NCBI GenBank assembly: GCA_026706455.1
Contig: JAPOYS010000148.1
Span: forward strand, 55,330-119,329
Origin: Chloroflexota bacterium
Lineage (GTDB): Bacteria; Chloroflexota; Anaerolineae; Aggregatilineales; Phototrophicaceae
Direction of reading: 5' to 3'
Length of the DNA: 64,000 bases
Part shown: positions 49,209 to 58,414 of the stretch, piece by piece
How positions within the stretch are numbered: position 1 is the first letter of the stretch
Layout of the letters: each line of letters opens with the position of its first letter
Notes under the pieces: model-generated
What the model saw: the letters and a program-made list of their open reading frames with translations, nothing else
What the model was told of the DNA's origin: nothing
Database searches by the model: none
Made by a program: the position numbers and the translations under genes

Positions 49209-50027
49209 TCACGAAGGGGAGCCCGACCAACCGGTGACTTCTCCTTTGGTTTTGATGATGGCGAGGAGCGCGTCAGCGATCCGATGCAGGTCGGCGCGCG
49301 CCATTTGTTGGAAAGCCATCGCCAAGCGAATGAAAGCCTGATTCTCGCGTTTCAATGTGAACTGGCGCCATTCCGCTTCCAATTCGCTGCCATCTTCCGC
49401 CAGGTTGGCGGGCGGCGCCTGTTCGAGCAGGAATTGAGGCTGCACAAGGAAAGCGCTTAGTTCCACGTCGATGGCCTGCGCCAGGGCATCCAGGCAGCTG
49501 ACCGGAATCGGCGCCTCGCCCAATTCAAATCGTTCGAGCAAGTCGTCTTCCAATCCTGCTGACGCGCCTACGTCTTGCTGGCTGTGGCCAGCCGATATCC
49601 GAGCCGCGCGCAACATGACGCCGATCAAAGGCCGCCGGATACGCAGATACTCCGTTTGCGCGCTTTGACGCCGAGCGGGCGCGCCATCCGCGTCGGCAGC
49701 GCCGCCGTTGAGAAAGACCGCGAGCAATTCCAGTTCGGGCAGCGACGGCGTTTCCTCACCGTGCTCCCAGGCTTCGATCAATTGCGGCTCGGCGCGCATA
49801 AAACCCGCGCATTCCGCCAGGCTGCGCTGCGCCTCCAAGCGATAAATCCGTATCAAAACACCGACGATCTTGCCGCGCAGGCGGCGCGCTTCCTCGTGTT
49901 GCGATGTCTTGTTCGTCTTTACGATCGGGGCTTGCAGCGTCTCAAGCGCCGCTTGTGTTAATTCAACGCGATCCATCAAATGTCTCAACTTTGTGTAGAG
50001 CGAATTATAGACCTGAGCATGATTCAA
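49209..50027 (-). CDS. Putative regulator with two divergent XRE-type helix-turn-helix domains
   Basis: RLRGKIVGVLIRIYRLEAQRSLAECAGFMRAEPQLIEAWEHGEETPSLPELELLAVFL and RRPLIGVMLRAARISAGHSQQDVGASAGLEDDLLERFELGEAPIPVSCLDALAQAIDV both look XRE/Cro-like. Confidence 0.75.
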   Translation of the reverse strand: MNHAQVYNSLYTKLRHLMDRVELTQAALETLQAPIVKTNKTSQHEEARRLRGKIVGVLIRIYRLEAQRSLAECAGFMRAEPQLIEAWEHGEETPSLPELELLAVFLNGGAADADGAPARRQSAQTEYLRIRRPLIGVMLRAARISAGHSQQDVGASAGLEDDLLERFELGEAPIPVSCLDALAQAIDVELSAFLVQPQFLLEQAPPANLAEDGSELEAEWRQFTLKRENQAFIRLAMAFQQMARADLHRIADALLAIIKTKGEVTGWSGSPS

Positions 50028-50156
50028 AGCAAGAAAATCAGGCGGCCAAATTGGTCATTCAGCATTTGACGAGGCGGCTTGCGAGGAGCAGGTGATTGTG
50101 GCAGGATGCAGACGACGCCATGCAAGAGTCGAAAGCGGATGTGACCGCGAGGTGAG

Positions 50157-51014
50157 ATGATGCCGTTAAGGGCGCATCACGAAATGAATCGGCGGTCGTG
50201 GAATGAAGCGACCAAGGCGCATAACAGCCACAAAGGCGACCAGGCGGCCTTTTTCCGCCGCGGCGGCTCGACGCTTTTTCCCGAGGAACGCGGGCTGCTC
50301 GGCGACCTGGCGGGCAAGACCTTGCTCCACCTGCAGTGCAATTGCGGCCAAGACAGTTTAAGCATCGCCAAGCATCTGGGCGCGGATGTGACCGGCCTGG
50401 ATATCAGCGACGAAGCGATTCGATTTGCTCGCAAGCTGTCGAACGACAGTGGCATCGACGCCCGCTTTATCCGCGCCGACATTTACGATTACTTTCTCGA
50501 TAAGCGCGAACAATTCAATCTTGTTTTCTCGTCTTATGGCGTCCTCTGCTGGCTTTCCGACCTGGCGGCTTGGGGGCGCGGAATCGCGTCTTGCCTGGCT
50601 TCTGGCGGGCGATTCGTGCTGGTGGACTTCCATCCGGCGCTTTCCATGTTCAATGAGACTTGGGAATTACGCTATGATTTCATGGGCGGTACAGCTTACG
50701 AGTTTGAATCGGGCGTGGGCGATTATGTGGCGCTGACCGGCGCCGCCGCCGAAATCGACAAATTGCTGCCGGGACTGCAGGATTTCCACAATCCGCATCC
50801 CGGGGTTGAGTACATCTGGGGCATCGCCGAAATCGTGACGGCGCTGCTCGAGGCCGGGCTGTCTCTGTCGCATCTGACGGAATACAACTATTGCAATGGC
50901 TTCAAGCCGATGTCCGATATGGTCGAATTGAGCGCGAGACGCTTTGCAATGCCGGCGCATTTGCCGCAGAATATTCCGCTGATGTTCAGCCTGATGGCGG
51001 AAAAGACCGTTTGA
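50157..51014 (+). CDS. Class I SAM-dependent methyltransferase
   Basis: NRRSWNEATKAHNSHKGD...LAGKTLLHLQCNCGQDSLSIAKHLGADVTGLDISDEAIRFARKLS. Confidence 0.92.
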   Translation: MMPLRAHHEMNRRSWNEATKAHNSHKGDQAAFFRRGGSTLFPEERGLLGDLAGKTLLHLQCNCGQDSLSIAKHLGADVTGLDISDEAIRFARKLSNDSGIDARFIRADIYDYFLDKREQFNLVFSSYGVLCWLSDLAAWGRGIASCLASGGRFVLVDFHPALSMFNETWELRYDFMGGTAYEFESGVGDYVALTGAAAEIDKLLPGLQDFHNPHPGVEYIWGIAEIVTALLEAGLSLSHLTEYNYCNGFKPMSDMVELSARRFAMPAHLPQNIPLMFSLMAEKTV

Positions 51015-51047
51015 CGCGCAACATGGGGCAAGACGCCATTGCCTCAT

Positions 51048-53534
51048 TCAGTCCGGCAGCTTGGTGTCTTCGTCGTATTTCGACATGAATTCAAGCGCCT
51101 CAGCCTTCATCGCGTCGGTCAATCTAAAGTTCTGACTGAAGTAGACCGATTCGGGAAAGCGATAATTCCAGGCGCGATAGAAATCGGCTCGTCGGATATC
51201 CCGGCTGAGATTGCAATCGAAGCGAACCAGGTAGCCGTTGGCGAGCGGTCCCTCATGACTGTGCTGAACATGCGCCAAGCCCCAGGTGATCCCGACGCCG
51301 TCTCCGCTGTCGCTGAAGGCGTCGGGCACATAAGGTCCGGCGGCTACCGGCGGCGCGGTGACCTTGCCGACGACTTCAAAGTTCAAGCCATCGGCGGCGA
51401 ACTGCACCGTGTTCTTTTCCGGTCCTTCATGGCTAGTGACAGCGACGATGCCTTCGCGATAAGGATAGAGGAAGGTCTCGTGCCCGCTATTGGTCAGCGG
51501 ATTCAGGGGCGACTTGACGAAGGGCCCGCGCGGATTGTCGGCGATGGCGACGCCCCAGCCGACGCCCAGATCGTGGCGGTAGGTACGTCCGAATCGCACA
51601 CCCTTGTAATATAAGCAAATCTGCCCCCGGTACATCAAGACGTAGGGATCGTGCAGCTTGTGCGAGTCCCAGTCGCCGAAGCTGTCCACCGCGTCGGCGT
51701 CATCGGCCTCGCCGACGAAGTTCCCCCGCCGCCCCGGTCGCAGTACCGGCTCGCCAAGTTTCGTCCACGGTCCCTCCGGCGAGTCGGCCCAAGCCAGGCC
51801 GATCTGGTGAATTGAGCGACGTTTCCATACCCCGCTGATTACTTGATAATAGAGATAATATTTGCCGTCATGAATCAAGATATCGGGCGTAAAAACTGAC
51901 CGATCGTCGAATGCTCCCCTATCTCCGCGCAGCACAGCTGGTCCGCGCTCTTCCCAGCTGAAGCCGTCCTGTGAGGCGGCGAACCATATATCAGCCATAT
52001 CCCAATCCCAGGCGGGCCGCCTTTCGCTGGCGCAAGCTATGCCCAGCCATCGTTGCGCTGTTTGCCGCCGCGTATACCACACGTAGTATGTGCCGCCGAC
52101 TTTGATGACTTTGGATGGATCGCGCCGCGTGACCTCCGGCTGCTTGCCGATCCCGCCGACGCGCGAATACTTGAATGCGCTGAAGAATTCGCTGCCCTGG
52201 TCCTTGTAGACGCCGAAATTTTCGTACACGCGCTCCATCGCCGCGCTGACGGGACCGCTGGGCCGGTCTTCGTCGGGTCTTTCCGGCTCATTGGCATAGA
52301 TCAGCGGCTGCATATTGCGCTCGTTCAGCGCCAGGTCGGGCGAAAAATAGACCGCTTCCGGATAGCGGATATTGGTTTCGCGATATCCGGGCCGCTCTAC
52401 ATTGCGCCGCAGGTTGCAGTCGAAGCGCACAATGTAAGAGTTTCCGCTTTTCATCTCTTCCGTGGCGATATGCGCCAAGCCCCAGCCTATGCCCGCGCCG
52501 TCTTTCGCATCGCAATAAGAATCGGGCGCGAAGGGTCCGGCGGCCAGCGGCGGAAGAGACACATGGGCGACCACATCAAAATTCAACCCGTCGCTCGCGT
52601 ATTGAATCGTATCTTTCTCCGGCCCGTCGTGCCCGCAAATAGCGAGCAGGCCCGCGCCATAGGGGAAGAGGCAAGTCTCGTGCCCGCTGTTGGTGATTGG
52701 ATTAAGCGGCGACTTGACAAAGGGACCCTCGGGCTTGTCAGCGATGGCCAGGCCCCAGCCGATGCCACGCGAATACTTGGTCGTCCAGCCCATCGGCTGC
52801 CCCTTGTAATAGAGCCAATACTTGCCGTCTCGGACGAGGATGAAAGGGTCGTGCGCTTTATGACTGTCCCAGTCGCCATAGCGCGCCACTTCGTCGGAGT
52901 CGTCATCGCCGAGCCATTCGCCGGGCGCCCCCGGGCGCAGCACCGGCGCTTCGGCCCGCCGCCAGGGACCATCGGGCGATGCGGCAAATGACAGGCCGAT
53001 GGAATTGCGCGTGCGGCTGCGATAGGGGTAATCGACCGCTTGATAGTACAGGTAGAATCCGTCCCGGGTGATCAAGACATCCGGCGTAAATACCGATCGC
53101 CCGTCGTAAGCCTCGCGCGGACCTCGTGTGACGGCGACGCCGCGCTCCCGCCAATGGAAACCGTCTTCAGAGGTCGCGTACCAGATTTCGGCCAAATCCC
53201 AATCGAAGACGGGCGTGCTCCATGTCTGTTCCCGCTGAGGCGGCTTGTTGCTATGGTCGCGGTCATGCAGCGTCTCACGCCGCGTGTACCACACATAGTA
53301 GAGGCCGTTAATCCGCAAGACTGTGGTCGGGTCGCGCCGCGTGACGCCCGCTTCCGCCCCAATTCCAGTGATCCGACTGTACTTGAATGTGGTGTAAAAC
53401 TCGTTGGTCGAATCCTGGTAGAGTCCCCATTTGTCGTAGAGACGCGCGTGGGCGGCGCTGAGCGGGCGATTCGTCGGCTTGCGCGCGCTCGGCTCGCCCG
53501 GCAGGCGCGCTGTATCGTTCGTCGCGCCTTTCAC
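51048..53534 (-). CDS. Tandem-duplicated GH117-like (five-bladed propeller) glycoside hydrolase
   Basis: 828 aa with two homologous halves. Each has an SxAxxR motif (LSAAHARLYD; VSAAMERVYE), RRDP[TS][TK]V followed by YYVWYTRR, a WDSHK.HDP motif and TNSGHET.L[FY]PY. Confidence 0.85.
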   Translation of the reverse strand: MKGATNDTARLPGEPSARKPTNRPLSAAHARLYDKWGLYQDSTNEFYTTFKYSRITGIGAEAGVTRRDPTTVLRINGLYYVWYTRRETLHDRDHSNKPPQREQTWSTPVFDWDLAEIWYATSEDGFHWRERGVAVTRGPREAYDGRSVFTPDVLITRDGFYLYYQAVDYPYRSRTRNSIGLSFAASPDGPWRRAEAPVLRPGAPGEWLGDDDSDEVARYGDWDSHKAHDPFILVRDGKYWLYYKGQPMGWTTKYSRGIGWGLAIADKPEGPFVKSPLNPITNSGHETCLFPYGAGLLAICGHDGPEKDTIQYASDGLNFDVVAHVSLPPLAAGPFAPDSYCDAKDGAGIGWGLAHIATEEMKSGNSYIVRFDCNLRRNVERPGYRETNIRYPEAVYFSPDLALNERNMQPLIYANEPERPDEDRPSGPVSAAMERVYENFGVYKDQGSEFFSAFKYSRVGGIGKQPEVTRRDPSKVIKVGGTYYVWYTRRQTAQRWLGIACASERRPAWDWDMADIWFAASQDGFSWEERGPAVLRGDRGAFDDRSVFTPDILIHDGKYYLYYQVISGVWKRRSIHQIGLAWADSPEGPWTKLGEPVLRPGRRGNFVGEADDADAVDSFGDWDSHKLHDPYVLMYRGQICLYYKGVRFGRTYRHDLGVGWGVAIADNPRGPFVKSPLNPLTNSGHETFLYPYREGIVAVTSHEGPEKNTVQFAADGLNFEVVGKVTAPPVAAGPYVPDAFSDSGDGVGITWGLAHVQHSHEGPLANGYLVRFDCNLSRDIRRADFYRAWNYRFPESVYFSQNFRLTDAMKAEALEFMSKYDEDTKLPD

Positions 53535-53537
53535 GAT

Positions 53538-55112
53538 TCACCTGTCTTCCGCGATCATTGCGGCCGCTTTCTCGCCGATCATGATGCAGGGGGCATTGGT
53601 ATTGGCGTTGATGATACGCGGCATGATCGAGGCGTCGGCGACGCGCAAGCCCTCGAGGCCGCGCACGCGCAGCCGCTCATCGACTACCGCCATCGCGTCG
53701 CGCCCCATTTTGCAGCTGCCGGCCGGATGATAAATCGTGGTTGCGAATTCACGGATGTAGTGGATCAGCTCGGCGTCGCTTTTGACTTCTTCGCCGGGCA
53801 GGAACTCGGGTCCGCGATAGGCTTCGAAGGGCGGCGCCAGCGCGATCTCCCGGCCGAGCTTCAACCCAGCGATCAGCACCTGCACATCAGCCTCTTCGTT
53901 CAGGCAGCCGAAGTCGATATGCGGCGGCTGGAGCGGGTCGCTCGACAGCAACTTCAGTTCGCCGACGCTTGTCGTGCCGACCAGGCCGACCAGTACGGTA
54001 AATCCGTGACCCGCGGGTGTCTCGAATCCATGCCGAATGAACCAATCCGGACCGAAGTGATATTGCAGTTCAGGCGCCGGCGAGTCGGGGTCAAGACGGA
54101 CGAAGCCGCCCGCTTCGCCGAGATTCGATGTCAGAGGGCCCATTCGTTCGTCGTGATAGCGCTTTACTTGCTCCGGCGCGTCCTTGTCGGCCAAGCTGAG
54201 TGGCTTGGCGCAGTGATAGGCGAGGGGGACTTGCATATGATCCATCAGGTTTTGGCCTACGCCGGGCAAGTCCAATATCGTGGGGATGCCGAATTCGGCA
54301 AGCTGATCGGCCGGACCCAAGCCTGAGAGCAAGAGCAGTTGCGGCGAGTTGATAGCGCCGCCGCAGACGATAACTTCCTCGGTCGCGCGCGCGGATTTGA
54401 GCGAGCCCTCATGCCAGTATTGGAGGCCACGGCAGCGCGTTCGCTCGAAATCCAGCCGGACAACCTGCGCAAAAGGAAGCGCAGTGAAGTTGCTCCGTCT
54501 TAGCGCCGGGTGGAGATACCCGACGGCCGCGCTGTGCCGCTGGCCGCGCTTCTGGGTGACTTGGTAGATGCCGAATCCTTCTTGTTGGCCATCGTTGAAA
54601 TCGGCTTTATGCGCATAGCCCAATGTCAGCGCCGCCTCGACGAAGGCCCGGCTGAGTGGATTCGGATCCTGCGGATCGGCGACATTGATGGGGCCGCCGA
54701 CGCCGTGATGCGCCGATTCGCCGCGCTCCTGGTGCTGCATCTTGCGGAAGAAAGGCAGCAGGTCTTCGTAAGCCCAGCCGTCGTTTCCGAGCGCCGCCCA
54801 GCCGTCATAATCCGATGGATGACCGCGCTGGTAAACCATGGCGTTCATGGAGCTGGTGCCGCCGAAGACTTTGCCGCGCGGCACATATTCGCGCCGATTG
54901 TTGAGCCCGGGCTGCGGCGCCGTTTGGTAATCCCAGTCTATTTCCGTGTGGAAAAGTTGGGAGAAGCGCGCCGGAATCTGGATGTCCTTGTCACTGTCGG
55001 GACCGCCGGCTTCCAGCAGCAGCACCGTACAGGTCTCGTCTTCGCTGAGTCGGCTCGCCAGCGCGCAGCCGGCTGAGCCCGCGCCAATGACAATGTAATC
55101 CGCAGCGATCAT
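53538..55112 (-). CDS. GMC family FAD-dependent oxidoreductase (choline dehydrogenase-like)
   Basis: DYIVIGAGSAGCALASRLSEDETCTVLLLEAGG; GGTSSMNAMVYQRGHPSDYDGW; GGAINSPQLLLLSGLGP; C-terminal YHPAGSCKMG. Confidence 0.95.
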   Translation of the reverse strand: MIAADYIVIGAGSAGCALASRLSEDETCTVLLLEAGGPDSDKDIQIPARFSQLFHTEIDWDYQTAPQPGLNNRREYVPRGKVFGGTSSMNAMVYQRGHPSDYDGWAALGNDGWAYEDLLPFFRKMQHQERGESAHHGVGGPINVADPQDPNPLSRAFVEAALTLGYAHKADFNDGQQEGFGIYQVTQKRGQRHSAAVGYLHPALRRSNFTALPFAQVVRLDFERTRCRGLQYWHEGSLKSARATEEVIVCGGAINSPQLLLLSGLGPADQLAEFGIPTILDLPGVGQNLMDHMQVPLAYHCAKPLSLADKDAPEQVKRYHDERMGPLTSNLGEAGGFVRLDPDSPAPELQYHFGPDWFIRHGFETPAGHGFTVLVGLVGTTSVGELKLLSSDPLQPPHIDFGCLNEEADVQVLIAGLKLGREIALAPPFEAYRGPEFLPGEEVKSDAELIHYIREFATTIYHPAGSCKMGRDAMAVVDERLRVRGLEGLRVADASIMPRIINANTNAPCIMIGEKAAAMIAEDR

Positions 55113-55176
55113 GAACCGCTCCCGCTATCGACGCCAATTCAAACTGCCGGAAGGCGGATTTGAAATGCGCATGTCA

Positions 55177-55188
55177 ATTGTCTACAAT
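55177..55188. promoter_or_regulatory. Palindrome ATTGTCTACAAT, candidate GntR-family operator (site 1)
   Basis: Perfect inverted arms (extends to AATTGT..ACAATT) in the 151-bp divergent gap between the GMC oxidoreductase and GH117-like genes; matches two sites at 61359 and 62650. Confidence 0.65.
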
Positions 55189-55263
55189 TCAGCCATTATA
55201 CCGACCAAATCCGCGCGTCACAATTTCTGCGCATCGGATTCCGCGAACTATTTAGGAGGAACC

Positions 55264-56499
55264 ATGAGCGAAGACAGACAGACATCCGGCGCATTTCCTG
55301 GGCGGCTGCCGCTGGAGAAGCCAACAGATCGGCCGCTGAGCGCCGCCATGCACCGGCTCTACGATATGTGGACGCCGCGGCAGGATGCGGGCAACCCCTT
55401 CTACACCGTCTTCAAGTATTCTCGCGTGACGGGCATCGGCCTGGATGAATCCGAATTGTCAGTCTCGCGGCGCGACCCATCCAAGGTGCTCAAAATCGGT
55501 GACACCTATTATGTCTGGTATACGCGCAGAGCGACAGAGCGGATGCCAGTCGGGCGCTTCAATATCGACCAGGGCGATGATGAGACGCCGGTAGTCGATT
55601 GGGATCTGGCCGATATCTTTTACGCGACTTCTAAAAATGGCTTCCATTGGGAAGAGCAGGGCCTTGCCGTTCCACGCGCGCCCAAAGGAAACTACGGCGA
55701 TCGCTCGCTGTCGACGCCCGATATTCTGGTCTACGGCGGGCGCTATTATCTCTACTATCAGTGCTTCACGACGATGTGGCGCCAGAACGACTGCGTCAAT
55801 GTCAGCATGGCGTATTCGGATTCGCCCGACGGTCCCTGGACCCGGCTTGAGCGCCCAGTGGTTCATCAGGGCGCCGACGGCGACTGGGACAGTTGCGCCA
55901 TTCACGATCCGTATCCGCTGGTGTACAAGGGAAAGATCTGGGTCTACTACAAAGCCTCGCCGGTGGACAAAGCGCCGGGCAATCTCCGGCTCGCGCAAGG
56001 CGTCGCCATCGCCGAGCATCCCGAAGGACCCTACATCAAGTCGGCGCTTAATCCGGTGACGAACTCGGGTCATGAGACCATGCTCTGGCCCTACGAGGAC
56101 GGCATTGCCGCGCTACTGATCCAGGACGGGCCCGAAAAGGACACGATTCAATTCGCGCCGGACGGACTCAATTTCGAGCCCAAGGCGCACGTACAGATGT
56201 CGCCGCACGCGCCGGGTCCGTTTTGCCCGGACGCCTTCGCCGACAATGGCGATGGGCGCGGCATCACCTGGGGACTCAGCCACATCATCCCGCAGACGCC
56301 AAATACGAACAAGGGCTTGTACATTGTTCGCTTCGACTGCGCCCTGTCGCGCGATGCCGAGCGCCCCGATTTCAAGGGCAGCAACCTGCACTGGCATGAG
56401 GCATCCTGGTTCCAGCCAATCGTCCGCCTGTCCGACGAGTGGCGGGCGCGCATCATCGCGGAGCAAGCCAATTTCGACCGCCCGACTATCGGCACCTAA
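55264..56499 (+). CDS. GH117-like glycoside hydrolase (single-domain copy)
   Basis: Start at ATG 55264 after a GGAGGA RBS. LSAAMHRLYDMW (SxAxxR), SRRDPSKVLKIGDTYYVWYTRR, WDSCAIHDPY, TNSGHETMLWPY; homologous to both halves of 51048-53534. Confidence 0.87.
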   Translation: MSEDRQTSGAFPGRLPLEKPTDRPLSAAMHRLYDMWTPRQDAGNPFYTVFKYSRVTGIGLDESELSVSRRDPSKVLKIGDTYYVWYTRRATERMPVGRFNIDQGDDETPVVDWDLADIFYATSKNGFHWEEQGLAVPRAPKGNYGDRSLSTPDILVYGGRYYLYYQCFTTMWRQNDCVNVSMAYSDSPDGPWTRLERPVVHQGADGDWDSCAIHDPYPLVYKGKIWVYYKASPVDKAPGNLRLAQGVAIAEHPEGPYIKSALNPVTNSGHETMLWPYEDGIAALLIQDGPEKDTIQFAPDGLNFEPKAHVQMSPHAPGPFCPDAFADNGDGRGITWGLSHIIPQTPNTNKGLYIVRFDCALSRDAERPDFKGSNLHWHEASWFQPIVRLSDEWRARIIAEQANFDRPTIGT

Positions 56500-56519
56500 A
56501 AGCGGGCGACAGATTCGGC

Positions 56520-57290
56520 TCAGCGTCCCATCCAGCCGCCGTCGACGACCAGGATTTCGCCGTTGACGAAGTCGGAGGCGGCCGAAGCCAGGAAGACCGC
56601 CGGTCCTTTGAAATCATCGGGGTGGCCCCAGCGCCCGGCTGGTATGCGCTCGAGGATGGAGCGGTAGCGCTGCGGGTCGTTCTGCAGCGCTTCGGTGACA
56701 TCCGTGCGCACGTAGCCCGGCGCGATGGCGTTGACTTGCACGCCGCGTCCCGCCCATTCATTGGCGAGCGCCTTGGTCAATTGACCCAAGCCGCCCTTGC
56801 TCGCCGCGTAACCGGGCACGGTGATGCCGCCTTGAAAAGTCAACAGCGAGGCGGTGAAGATGATTTTGCCGCGGCCGCGCGCGAGCATTGGCGCGCCCAG
56901 TTCGCGACTGAGGATGAACTGCGCGTTGAGATTGGTCTCGATGATCCGGTCCCAATATTCATCAGGATGGCTCTCGGCTGGTTCGCGCAGCACTGTGCCG
57001 GCGTTGTTGATCAGAATATCGATGACTGGATGACGCGCCTTCACCTCGCTGATGAATCGGTACAGGCCCGAACGATCGGAGAAGTCACAGCGATAGCCAG
57101 TGAAGGAGCGCCCGAGCGCCCTGACCTCAGTCTCGATGGCGCTGCCCGCAGCCTCCAGGTTGGCGCTCACGGCGATGATGTCGGCGCCGGCTTCAGCTAA
57201 GCCAAGCGCCATCGCCTTGCCGATGCCGCGGCGCGCGCCGGTGACGAGCGCCGTCTTGCCGTCCAGCCTGAATAATTCCGAAACTTTCAT
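56520..57290 (-). CDS. kduD: SDR family oxidoreductase, KduD-like (2-dehydro-3-deoxy-D-gluconate 5-dehydrogenase)
   Basis: LDGKTALVTGARRGIGKAMALGLAEAGADI...ASLLTFQGGITVPGYAASKGGLGQLTKALANEWAGRGVQVNAIAPGYVRTDVTEAL...RIPAGRWGHPDDFKGPAVFLASAASDFVNGEILVVDGGWMGR; the C-terminal half closely follows KduD as recalled. Confidence 0.85.
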   Translation of the reverse strand: MKVSELFRLDGKTALVTGARRGIGKAMALGLAEAGADIIAVSANLEAAGSAIETEVRALGRSFTGYRCDFSDRSGLYRFISEVKARHPVIDILINNAGTVLREPAESHPDEYWDRIIETNLNAQFILSRELGAPMLARGRGKIIFTASLLTFQGGITVPGYAASKGGLGQLTKALANEWAGRGVQVNAIAPGYVRTDVTEALQNDPQRYRSILERIPAGRWGHPDDFKGPAVFLASAASDFVNGEILVVDGGWMGR

Positions 57291-58307
57291 CTAGATCTCC
57301 AGCAGAATCTTCATCACTTTGCCGCCTTTTTCCATATCTTCAAAGCCGGAAGGCAGCGCGCTCAAGGGCCGAACATCGGTGATCAGCTCATCCAGGGGCA
57401 GATCGCCGGCGGCCGCCAAGTCGATGGCGTCGGCGAAATCCTGCGGCTCGTAGACGCGCACGCCCTGCAAGCGCAGCTCGCGCCAGAAAAACCGGAACAG
57501 GTCAACCTCCGGCTTGCGGGCGAAGATGGCAACGATCACCGCCAGCCCGCGCGTACGCAGCAATTCCGTCATGACGGCGGCGCCCGCCTGGGAACCCGAC
57601 ACTTCGAATACAATGTCGGCGCCCGCTCCCCGCGTCCGTTGCATGACCAGCTGGATCAGATCGGCCTCACTAGGATTTACCGCCTCGAAACCAAGATCTT
57701 GGGCTAGCTCGACGCGATAGGGGTTGATCTCGGAGACGATGACGTCGGCGCCGGCTTGCCGCGCCACCAAAGCCACCAGAATGCCAATCGGTCCGCCGCC
57801 CAATACAACCACCTTGTCGCCGGGCTGAACCTCAGCCAGTCGCACATCATGACAGGCGACAGCCAGGGGTTCAATCAAGGCGCCGTGCTTAAGCGACAGG
57901 TTTGCTGGCACACGATGCAAGGTATAGGCTGGCACGGTCCAATAGCTTTGAAACGCGCCGGGCGTATCAATGCCAAGGAAGTTCAGGTTGTGGCAGATAT
58001 GATTGTGCCCGGCGGCGCAGGCCGGGCATTCGTTGCAGGGCGCCAGCGGCAAGACAACAACATGATCGCCAATTTCAAAGTCCTCGACGCCGGCGCCAAG
58101 CTCGTGTATCGTGGCTGACATTTCATGCCCCATGACCAAAGGCATTTGCACGCGCGCGTCCATGGCGCCGTGGTAGATGTGCAGATCAGTGCCGCAGATG
58201 CCGCAATGCGACACCTTCAGCTGCGCCTCGCCAGGGGCGGGGTCGACCGCATCGCCGGCGCCCAATCGAATCCTTCGGTCGCCTTCGTAATAGGCTGCTT
58301 GTGCCAT
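57291..58307 (-). CDS. Zinc-dependent alcohol/sugar dehydrogenase (MDR superfamily)
   Basis: HCGICGTDLHIYHG...GHEMSATIHELG...CNECPACAAGHNHICHNLNFLGID; Rossmann VVVLGGGPIGILVALVARQAGA. Confidence 0.93.
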   Translation of the reverse strand: MAQAAYYEGDRRIRLGAGDAVDPAPGEAQLKVSHCGICGTDLHIYHGAMDARVQMPLVMGHEMSATIHELGAGVEDFEIGDHVVVLPLAPCNECPACAAGHNHICHNLNFLGIDTPGAFQSYWTVPAYTLHRVPANLSLKHGALIEPLAVACHDVRLAEVQPGDKVVVLGGGPIGILVALVARQAGADVIVSEINPYRVELAQDLGFEAVNPSEADLIQLVMQRTRGAGADIVFEVSGSQAGAAVMTELLRTRGLAVIVAIFARKPEVDLFRFFWRELRLQGVRVYEPQDFADAIDLAAAGDLPLDELITDVRPLSALPSGFEDMEKGGKVMKILLEI

Positions 58308-58414
58308 TGGTGGTTTCCTCGCCTTATTCGATTGCGCAGTCGATCGTCAACTGGTAGACAGTTCGCTCCCTAGCCTACCTGCTGAGCCTTTGCGCGCGGC
58401 GCCTGACATAGGCT

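Noticed and set aside
53040-54326. 428-aa plus-strand ORF (and 52053-52991, 312 aa)
   Set aside because: Antisense to the tandem GH117-like and GMC genes; the translation has no recognisable motifs.
58350-58364. AACTGGTAGACAGTT, FadR-operator-like palindrome upstream of the Zn-dehydrogenase
   Set aside because: Imperfect resemblance to the E. coli FadR site only, single copy noticed, and it does not match the three ATTGTCWACAAT sites; not enough to call a separate operator.
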